Assembly (NCBI GenBank): GCA_964017065.1
Contig: OZ024783.1
Location: forward strand, 6,490,093-6,554,092
DNA: 64,000 nt
From: Haliclona indistincta
Taxonomy: Eukaryota; Porifera; Demospongiae; Haplosclerida; Chalinidae
Direction: 5' to 3'
Part shown: positions 55,801 to 64,000 of the stretch, piece after piece
How the letters are laid out: each line of letters begins with the position of its first letter
Position numbering within the stretch: position 1 is the stretch's first letter
Program-made: the position numbers and the translations under genes
The notes under the pieces: generated by a model
Told to the model about the DNA's origin: nothing
Databases searched by the model: none
The model's input: only the letters and a program-made list of their open reading frames with translations

Positions 55801-57110
55801 GCCTGCGAAGCAGTGCCAACATTCCACAAGGCATAGTGGACACTTCCTTAATCTTTAAACACGTAGTAATCTTGGTATTCAATATTGTGACTTCCATTTT
55901 GAGGACCATCACAAGAGATATAGCTCTTCAGTGTCTCTGTATCCACCCCATATGTACACGTTACTACAAACAGCTAATTTCTGACTAAACCCTTTCATGA
56001 ACTACTAATAAACAGTTGCTGTAGCATGCCATAAGTTGCTGTAGCATGCCAATTGCGACATACATTTACTCAGTTCTTCTCAGGTGATGTGCTAAGTGAT
56101 CAGCATCATAACATAATAATCATAATAGTAATTTTATTATTACCTTTTATATTTTGACCGTGGCATACACAGTTTTGTCATGACTAGGAGGAGGTTTTGG
56201 TCCTTTTGTAAACTTTATGTCAGCATATGGACTGTCAGTCTGTTGCCTTTGGTGTGGTTTTCTTCACATGAAGCATGTGATCAAGTATTGGGGATCCTCT
56301 AGTACAAAATAAATAGCGTCATTTTTAGCCTGCAAAAGGTTTAGACCCTCTCTTGATATTTTCCAGACCCACATGTGAATCTGCAGATACAGCTAAAAAT
56401 CTTATTTTTATCTGCAGATAAAAATTTAATTGCTTGAATAGTTGCTAGAAGCTAGTTCAACTCGCGTCCTACATGCTGATCTAATCTCTCGGGGTCCTAC
56501 CATCATTTATTCAATGCGAAGAATTACTTAACAAAATTTAATATCTTTAATGAAGACACTTCACGTGCTAAGTGTGATACACTATAGCCAGTACAATGAA
56601 TGCTTGTTGTGAAATGTCCATCTGATGTACAGATACATCTGGTACAGGTGAAAGTTTGATGAAAACACTGTTATTTTTGCGCTGTGTTGGTTCCATGAGC
56701 TACTAGTATGATACACAATGAATGCTTGTTGCGACAAGTCCATTTGATGTACAGATACATCTGGTACAGGTTAAAGTTTGATGAAAACGCTGTTATTTTT
56801 GCACTCTGTTGGTTCCATGAGCTACAAGTAGCTTCCGTACCTTCACAATAATTGAAATCTAAAAGCAAAAAAGAGCTTAGAGCCTGACCAAATAGCACAC
56901 GATATGTGCAGTACCCTCCTTGGAGATAGCTCACCTGACCTCAGTTGATCACGACACGTCCCCTACTTTGGCTTGGAGATTACCAACTGTGCTGAACTTC
57001 TAAGAAGCTGGGACCGAAGGAGACCCTTATGAAGAAACTTAAGTTATGCTGTTGTAGGGCAGAGGCCTGCCTGATCTCGACATTTTTATTGATTGGGACA
57101 TTTTAGCTGA
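52811..57110. repeat. family of about 0.5-0.7 kb tandem repeats (five copies)
   Basis: Copies begin near 52811, 53525, 54400, 55140 and 56440. Each contains, in order, TTGCTAGAAGCTAGTTCAAC (not in all), GAAGACACTTC, CAATGAATGCTTGTT, GATGTACAGATACATCTG, CGTGTGTCGGTTCCATGAGC, TAGAGCCTGACCAAATAGCA, ACACGTCCCCTAGAAGCTTA and a terminal GAAACTTAAGTTATGCTGTT. Copies differ by small deletions and insertions (for example 54860-55070, and the MITE at 53933). Short ORFs inside are not conserved between copies. Origin is unknown. Confidence 0.8.
53933..54325. mobile_element. 393-bp MITE with TA target duplication
   Basis: The ends are inverted repeats of about 39 bases: CCGTAGGGCGGTATTTTTCC onward at the left and the exact complement at the right. 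TA dinucleotides flank both sides (53931-53932, 54326-54327). The uninterrupted site survives in a neighbouring repeat copy as GAACTAGAAGTAGTGGGTG (53424). Internal sequence is rich in TTCGCGAAA-type words. TA duplication suggests mobilisation by a Tc1/mariner-type transposase. Confidence 0.85.
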
Positions 57111-58290
57111 TCTCGACATTCTTGGGTACATTCTGGCAAACTTGTCTATTGCCTTTTCTAGGTCTTGTTGTACAACAAATAAACTGAGGAAGATCATACA
57201 TGTCATACATGCTATGGTCTCTATGTCCTTCTGCTTACTGTAGACAAGCCACGGGAAATTTTCGATGTTGAAATGATCGACCAGTAGAAGAGCACTTGGA
57301 TAAGTGTGATCTGCAGGTGGCTGAAAATGTTTGCTTAGCAAGTTGTGTCTTGTGTTAGTGCTGGGAGAATCAGTTGATGAACTGTTGATGACTTGGGAAA
57401 CAGATGGTTGCTAGGCGGCAAGACGCTTGGCAGAAGCTGCTCTACTGTCATCTTTTTAAGACAATAGAGCAGATTTAAAGTAGATGTCACATCTCAATTT
57501 TTGAAAACATTGTATGGACATGGACAACTTTTGACATAAAAACGTCTCAAGAGTGGGTTTGAACCTTGTTGCAAATTTAAAAAGGAACATTCTGTTGTCT
57601 TAAAAGACGCCGCTCCAAGAAGTCTGAGGGGATAAGAACGGCTGAGGAGATAGGTACCCTCCTTGGAGATAGCTCACCTGACCTAAGTTGATCACGACAC
57701 GTCCCCTACTTTGGCTTGGAGATTACCAACTGTGCTGAACTTCTAAGAAGCTGGGACTGAAGGAGACCCTTATGAAGAAACTTAAGTTATGCTGTTGTAG
57801 GGCAGAGGCCTGCCTGATCTCGACATTTTTATTGATTGGGACATTTTAGCTGATCTCGACATTCTTGGGTACATTCTGGCAAACTTGTCTATTGCCTTTT
57901 CTAGGTCTTGTTGTACAACAAATAAACTGAGGAAGATCATACATGTCATACATGCTGTGGTCTCTATGTCCTTCTGCTTACTGTAGACAAGCCACGGGAA
58001 ATTTTCGATGTTGAAATGATTGACCAGTAGAAGAGCACTTGGATAAGTGTGATCTGCAGGTGGCTGAAAATGTTTGCTTAGCAAGTTGTGTCTTGTGTTA
58101 GTGCTGGGAGAAGTAGATGCCACATCTCAATTTTTGAGAAGATTGTATGGACAACTTTTGACACAAAAATGTCTCAAGAGTGGGTTTGAACCTTGTTGCA
58201 AATTTAAAAAGGAACATTCTGTTGTCTTAAAAGACGCCGCTCCAAGAAGTCTGAGGGGATAAGAACGGCTGAGGAGATAGGAGGACCTAC
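56935..58290. repeat. direct duplication of a 0.6-0.7 kb segment
   Basis: 56935-57360 is repeated at 57675-58110 almost without change, and 57480-57655 at 58110-58280. The paired minus-strand ORFs 57039-57341 and 57782-58123 (NLLSKHFQPPADHTYPSALL ...) are therefore copies of each other. Their product is not recognised, and a hydrophobic stretch (TCMIFLSLFVV) is present. I do not annotate them as genes. Confidence 0.8.
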
Positions 58291-59571
58291 ATCGGCAAAA
58301 AACCAGACTAGACAGTGGTGCAGTTAGCTGCCTAGATAAGCGTATAGTTCCCTCGCCACAATCGGGGTGGGGCCTGGTGAGGAAGCTACATAACACTTGC
58401 ATGTAGACAGGGAAGCCTACGAAACAGTGTCAACATTCCGCAAGGCATAGTGGAGTAAGTGTACACTTCTTTCATCTTTAAACACGTAGTAATCTTGGTA
58501 TTCAATTGTGAGTTTCATTTTGAGGACCACCATAAGAGATATAGCTCTTCAGTGTCTCTGTATCCATCCCATATGTACAGGTTACTACGAACAGCTATTT
58601 TCTGACTAAACTCTTTCATGAACTACTAATAAACGAAAGCAACTAAGTATGCTCTATTTTCAACGAGTATACTCTACTCTACCTTTTTACATTTATCAAG
58701 ATATATAGCTCTTCAGTGTCTCTTATCCACCCCATAAGTAGAGTTTTTTGTCAGCAACGATCGGATCAAACAATAGTCTTGTAGCAAGTAGTGTCTTTAG
58801 TTGTAAGATCTGTTCATTTATTATCAGATCTTAAACTAGCAAATATGTACAGTTACTTTGTGTGGTGAATTAAGCCTGCCTCACCAAAACCACCGACAGT
58901 CCTGATAGCTCGATAACGAAACCAACAGAGTTCGATTGGTTGTTGAGTTCGATTGGTGTTATGTAACTTCAACCAGATGACTGACCATTAGAAGAGTGAC
59001 ATCTGCAGATGAAAATTGTTGTCTTTGTTTCTTGCGATGTCTCTAAGACCAACATCAGGACCTGCGCAGCTACCTCAGAGAATGGAGAATATCAGATACA
59101 GGATAACTCACTCTCTTCAGTGAAAGAACCAAAGTATTTCGACAACCTTTCATCCAATTTAGTCCCCTAGTGATCGAAAAATGATAAAAATAACAGGCAC
59201 CTGTTGAGGTAATAATACTGGTAATAATATGACTAAGTCAAGTCAACAATAAAAGCTGTTGACGGATGACTTTCCTTCTCTCAGTGATCTAACTTTCCCT
59301 GCAAGCAAGCACATAATCAGATTTGATAAAAAAGTGAACTAAACAAATAATGCATGTAACTTCATTTAAAAACTAGACAACGATCTCCACTTTGTATTCT
59401 CCAAGACTTGCTCGTGACTCTTTGATCTCATCCATCACTTCTTTATAGTGCTCTCAATTTTGCATCTGCAAGGTATTTTTTACGATGGAGATTTTTACAG
59501 AGGATCGAACCAAGAAATGGACCAGCGTGTTATGATGCCGTTGCCATGGTCTGATCCCTTGATACTATTGA
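58291..59571. other. stretch of dispersed repeat fragments
   Basis: 58400-58640 resembles 55780-56020, and the words GAGATATAGCTCTTCAGTGT recur at 55914, 58539, 58700, 61333 and 61498. No gene is supported. Confidence 0.5.
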
Positions 59572-61016
59572 TATCTTCCCAGACCCACATGTGAATCTGC
59601 CGGTTGTTATGTTCGATGCTGTACAATCGTCTTCGTATGCTCCAGATCAGCGTTTTATAAACAACGAAATTTTTCAACGAGCATTTGATCCCTTGATACT
59701 ATTGATATCTTCCCAGACCCCAGTGTGGATTATAATTTTTGAGCCTGACCTGACAAATGTCAGACCAGTGAGACAGTTGCTCAGACACCAACTGCCACTG
59801 ATCGGACAAATTTTAAAGTTGTTATAAAATAGTTTTGGCAGTAAAGATTATGATAATAATTGCATGAAACAGTAACCAAACATGTAATCATGTAGTATTC
59901 ATGTCTAGTCGGCAAATTCAGAAAACCAATTGTCCCATTCCTCTAGCGCAAACAAGCTTTCTTTTTCTTGGGAGCAGCCACTACCATCAGAATTCTTGCG
60001 TGGTCGATACTCTTTCCTTGGCTCCTGGTTGACTCTTCTTGTAGTGTTGCAGTCGGTCCACCACAAATTGACAGCTTGTACAGGGGAGAAATTAGAGAGA
60101 GTGGGTCCCTGGGTTTGGATTTCCAACAGATCTCCAAGTGTACTTTTATGCAGTCTAGTCCTCCTGTCTGTCTTGACCAGTTTCAAAGTAGAGAAGATCC
60201 TTTCAACACACGTGTACGTGTAATCGCATTCATGTTAACCATAATAACAAGAGGCAAGGCCTGGGTAAGCCTTATAATAATTGATCAGACATTCTGTCTG
60301 ACCACTATAAAAACGTTCGGTTAATAGCTACAGTTGCTCGGCAAATGACCGATGACCGGCCGTTATAATCCACACTGGACCCACATGTGAATCTGCAGGT
60401 TGTTATGTTCGATGTTGTACAATCTTCTTAGTATGCTCCAGATCAGCGTTTTTTATAAACAACGAAATTTTTCAACGAGCATTTGATCCCTTGATACTAT
60501 TGATATCTTCCCAGACCCACATGTGAATCTGCAGGTTATGTTCGATGTTGTACAATCTTCTTAGTATGCTCCAGATCAGCGTTTTTTATAAACAACGAAA
60601 TTTTCAACGAGCATTTGATCCCTTGATACTATTGATATCTTCCCAGACCCACATGTGAATCTGCAGGTTGTTATGTTCGATGTTGTACAATCTTCTTAGT
60701 ATGCTCCAGATCAGCGTTTTTTATAAACAACGAAATTTTTCAACGAGCATTTGATCCCTTGATACTATTGATATCTTCCCAGACCCACATGTGAATCTGC
60801 CGGTTGTTATGTTCGGTGTTGTACAATCTTCTTAGTATGCTCCAGATCAGCGTTTTTTATAAACAACGAAATTTTTCAACGAGCATTTGATCCCTTGATA
60901 CTATTGATATCTTCCCAGACCCACATGTGAATCTGCAGGTTATGTTCGATGTTGTACAATCATCTTCGTATGCTCCAGATCAGCGTTTTATAAACAACGA
61001 AATTTTTCAACGAGCA
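59572..61016. repeat. 132-136 bp satellite, about five tandem copies plus dispersed copies
   Basis: The unit starts CAGACCCACATGTGAATCTG and continues through TATGCTCCAGATCAGCGTTT, AACGAAATTTTTCAACGAGC and TTGATCCCTTGATACTATTG. The array runs from about 60378 to 61016, with starts near 60512, 60644, 60780 and 60916. A single copy lies at 59579-59715 and a partial one near 59716. Some units lack five bases (TTGTT) near their start. Confidence 0.85.
59905..60233 (-). mobile_element. hAT-type transposase C-terminal fragment
   Basis: The minus strand encodes CVERIFSTLKLVKTDRRTRL, then LGDLLEIQTQGPTLSNFSPV and QAVNLWWTD followed by a basic tail. This resembles the dimerisation end of hAT/ZNF862-type transposases (..ER.FS..k.iKt..R..L....L..Ll.i.......f.......W). 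A stop precedes the fragment near 60236. It lies between satellite copies. Confidence 0.65.
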
Positions 61017-62018
61017 ATCAAATGTTACGATGTATGGACAAGATCAGGGAATCCATACACTACTGGATCAGTTTCTTTGAGTATGCCTCCAGCTTAGCCC
61101 AGGGATCATCACACGTTATCATTGTTAGCAGTCATGCTGATCTATCGTGAGCTAAAGAAAAGAAATTCAACTCTTCGATCACTGTGTGTATCAGCCATTG
61201 CTCTCTCCTCTTTCTCGTTCAATTTTACTTTTCGAGTTCAATTTGGCGTTTTTGCACGAATAAAGTAGTCCAGTTCATCCATAAGGTCAATCTCATAATA
61301 TTCTGCTCTAGTTTTATACATTGATTTTATCAAGAGATATAGCTCTTCAGTGTCTCTGTATCCATCCCATATGTACAGGTTACTACCAGCAGCTAATGTC
61401 TTACTAAACTCTTTCATGAACTACTAATAAACATAAGCAACGAAGTATACTCTATTTTCAACAAGTATACTCTACTCTACCTTTATACATTTATCAAGAG
61501 ATATAGCTCTTCAGTGTCTCTGTACCCACCCCATAGGTACAGGTTACTGCCAGCAGCTGTCACTTGTTGCTTTGTTCAGTAGTTGATCCACGGTAGATAG
61601 CAGCTTGTAACTGAAGCAAGATATCCAGATCACTTTGGGTTGTACTTATCTTTGCTTCTATGGTTGCTAAGCGATGGCAATTACCCCAGTTTGGCTCCAA
61701 TATGCAACATGATTTCAAGTATTTTACACTCCTTATAATTATAAGTAGATCTCCCCTACTGCAAAGGGACATGCTTCTCCCAAGTTTCTTTAAATTAAGA
61801 ACAATGCAACTCTGGCGGAGTTCCTTTCAAGAATTCTCTTAAAGAGTCCCATCAGAGCATCTGCATTAGCTTTCCGCTTCTTCCGTGTACGTTTGGTAGC
61901 CGTGATGGTCATAGCAGGAGAGATTGATGTGGCAAAGGCAGCACTAGACAAAGTGACTCCGAAAATCTTTCAAATAAGAGAGATTTCACATTGTTGAGAT
62001 TTACTTTTATATGTTGTA
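61017..62018. other. stretch with dispersed repeats, no supported gene
   Basis: 61325-61560 contains two tandem copies of a repeat also seen at 55910 and 58540. ORFs at 61560-61842 overlap on both strands and are unrecognised. Confidence 0.5.
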
Positions 62019-62598
62019 CTACTCCTGAGGGTCGTCTACTTCAACCTCATTTGCAGGTTCCCCTGGCCTGTAATGAGAGTGTCCTGCACCGAAAGTATGT
62101 TTGTAAATAGAGAGCCATGTAGCCCATACAAACACGGGACACGTGAAAAAATTGACGTAGCCCTTATTTGCACCATTACTGATGGATAGTATTGATGGGT
62201 AACGTAGCTTGTTGTTCAAACGAATGAAGGAGATCTAATCGACTGCTCACAAATTCACGAACTGTAAGGATTGGACGATTTTCAGGAGTACATGTAGCAA
62301 TGTCATTTGGTGAAGTCAGGACAACAAGTTTTGATCGCAAAGAAACATAATCAGGTTTCGAATTTGTGAAGCAGTCGAAAACATACAATGTAGTTGATTC
62401 AGAAAGTAGAGGGCGTATTACTTGCCGAAACTCACTTGAGCTCTTATGACTTGTTACGACCACTTTCATTGAATCAAGTAGGAAGCAATAGTAGTCTCCT
62501 TCCAAACACATGACAAGTGTTCCGGTCACATGATCATATTCTTTGATGAAGAGGATCCAGCATGACTTGCTGACCTGCTTAGCAAGGAGCAGCGACAA
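62019..62598 (-). CDS. unrecognised ORF pair, possible gene remnant
   Basis: Two overlapping minus-strand frames, 62176-62598 (140 residues) and 62019-62219 (66 residues), look protein-like: WILFIKEYDHVTGTLVMCLE, LSESTTLYVFDCFTNSKPDY, LVVLTSPNDIATCTPENRPI, then NKLRYPSILSISNGANKGYV and an acidic end (NEVEVDDPQE). The second could follow the first by a frameshift or a short intron. Upstream on the same strand (62700-62822) is a proline-rich piece (RPIQAPVLVGPPNVQQPIRA) ending in a stop. The LYVFD...LVVLTSP pattern recalls the sensor part of Crinkler/RHS-type effectors, but this is weak. Product and function unknown. Confidence 0.3.
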
Positions 62599-62822
62599 GA
62601 CAAATTGACTCTTGTTAATAGTTTAGTTCAGAGAAGAGAAAAGAGACAAGAGTTCATTGGATTTGCTAATGTAGATTGTCGCAAGAACAGGAGCTTGCAG
62701 TTATTGAGCGTTTGGTGGTCCACCTGAAGGAGCTCGAATAGGTTGTTGAACGTTGGGCGGACCTACAAGAACAGGAGCTTGAATAGGTCGTTGTTGAAGG
62801 ATGAGTGGTCCATCACCGGAGC

Positions 62823-64000
62823 TCCATCACCCATCATTACTCCAAAATATCATAGCAGTAGCACCAATAACAAGAATTATGACATAAACAAGATAACGCC
62901 AAAAATATTCCTTCAGAATAACTTTTCCAATACTGACGATACGACTTTGAATGACCATTATAAAATAAATACTATTCTGACATTGGAAGCGATATAGAAC
63001 ATTTTTTCACGACATGATTGTGAAGACCATCAAATTTCTCTCTTCTTACCATGGGAAAATTGTAGATTTGCTTCGCCACACGTTGTAGTGCTTGAGAAGA
63101 GGAAATGTTAATCGGTCGACCTTCAGATCGATGTTACTCATTTCCCTCCATCTAATCGTCTCCTTGATTCCTTTTGATTTTCTGGAACTTATCTACCATG
63201 AGATGACTGAGAAGGAAGATAAGGCAGTTTTCAAGCACAATCTCATCATTCTCTTCGCTGACGGCATACGAACAAACAAGAACTGAGTGTCTTCTTATCA
63301 CAAGATCAGGCGATCCAACAAATAAGAATACTTTCCTATAACAATTCGGTAGTTCCAGACCAAAATTTAAAAAGTTAGTCAATAAGGAAAAATTAAAAGT
63401 TGGAAGAATATTGGACTTCAAACATGGCTTATGTAGCTCCTTCTGTGATTCAGTTTGTGAAATAAATTCAAACCAGTTGTGTTTACAATCTAATAGTGTT
63501 TGACCTCAAAACGATCAATGAAGGAAAAGGAACATGGGGAATTCTTTCTTCGATTGTTCACTTACATGTTTCACTTGCTTGTTGCAATGTGTTTATCTCC
63601 TTGACATTTATCTTGGGAAAAAAATTTAAACTTGAACACACAGTACCATAGTATGCTCCAGATTGGGCTGTTGTGATGATTTCTGCTTGAAAATGTGTTT
63701 AACAAGCTCTTCGCAGGATGGTTCAGACATTGGTCTTTCAAATTAGGAAGCGTCTTGTGCTGGACACAAACTGTTGCTCTGTGTCAGGTTCTTATTAATA
63801 CACAGCATACTATAATGAGATTGAAAGAAGTGGGCAGCGTATGGTTTTTCAGTTGATGTAATCAGTGTATTTATCAACTGCATTAAGTAAACACTGTTGA
63901 TGATCTTCAAAAAGTGTAGTTGTGACAATTATTGTTTGAGTCAAGTGCTTAGCTGCACTAGTCATTTGAAAGATGTGAAGTGTATTATTGTCACCAAGAA
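62823..64000. other. terminal stretch without recognised features
   Basis: AT-rich sequence. The ORFs at 63092-63421 lie antisense to each other and those near 63743-63928 are short; none shows a family motif. No repeats shared with the upstream region were seen. Confidence 0.4.

Noticed and set aside
62176..62598. Crinkler-type effector call
   Set aside because: Only a faint LYVFD/LVVLTSP pattern; insufficient to name the family.
1..64000. tRNA or rRNA genes
   Set aside because: No segment with A/B-box cloverleaf pattern or rRNA core sequence was recognised by eye; a covariance-model scan was not possible.

Overview
The window is animal nuclear DNA, AT-rich. It holds spliced genes with short GT-AG introns, large single-exon surface-protein genes, and many fossils of DNA transposons and retroelements. 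The gene content fits a marine sponge (demosponge): DHRS11-type reductases, IgGFc-binding-like secreted proteins, an ACTR10 gene, a BEN-domain gene, and lineage-specific beta-helix multi-pass proteins. The sponge assignment is inference from my knowledge of such families, not something the sequence proves.

Layout. Positions 1-1829 hold the 3' end of a short-chain dehydrogenase/reductase (SDR) gene. Positions 2046-11290 and 13928-22930 are two copies of one segmental duplication. Each copy carries an SDR gene (+), a secreted IgGFc-binding-like gene (+) and a beta-helix/multi-pass membrane protein gene (-) facing the second gene tail to tail. In the left copy the membrane-protein gene is a relic with deletions and a nested 1.3 kb insertion; in the right copy it carries two frame breaks.

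Positions 18398-45210 are a tandem array on the minus strand. It has four intact single-exon genes (22672-26319, 26873-30517, 30781-34497, 36065-39793; about 1,215-1,242 residues), two frameshifted copies (18398-22144, 41040-44692) and C-terminal scraps (35270-35745, 44930-45210). Two more relics lie to the left (7120-10545, 11029-11290). Each intact product has a signal peptide, a long Asn-rich, N-glycosylation-rich repeat ectodomain, a Cys-rich juxtamembrane module, about 8-10 membrane segments, and a short tail with a conserved PVQE motif and EREPLIAIV-type end. The ectodomains diverge while the membrane half is nearly identical in DNA sequence. This is the pattern of a diversifying recognition-receptor family homogenised by gene conversion, and it is the best candidate for an undescribed system here.

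Positions 45443-47601 hold the 5' part of ACTR10 (Arp11, dynactin pointed-end complex); its C-terminal exons were not found. Positions 48929-50737 (-) are a BEN-domain gene with a proline-rich repeat, broken by two frameshifts and capped by a Tc1-like transposase fragment.

From 51 kb to the end I see mainly decayed mobile DNA: a Ty3/gypsy-type integrase relic, a KDZ-type transposon piece, a family of roughly 0.5-0.7 kb tandem repeats carrying a TA-flanked MITE, a 1.3 kb direct duplication, a roughly 135 bp satellite and a hAT-type transposase tail. One unrecognised ORF pair (62019-62598) closes the window. All homology calls are by eye, without database search.
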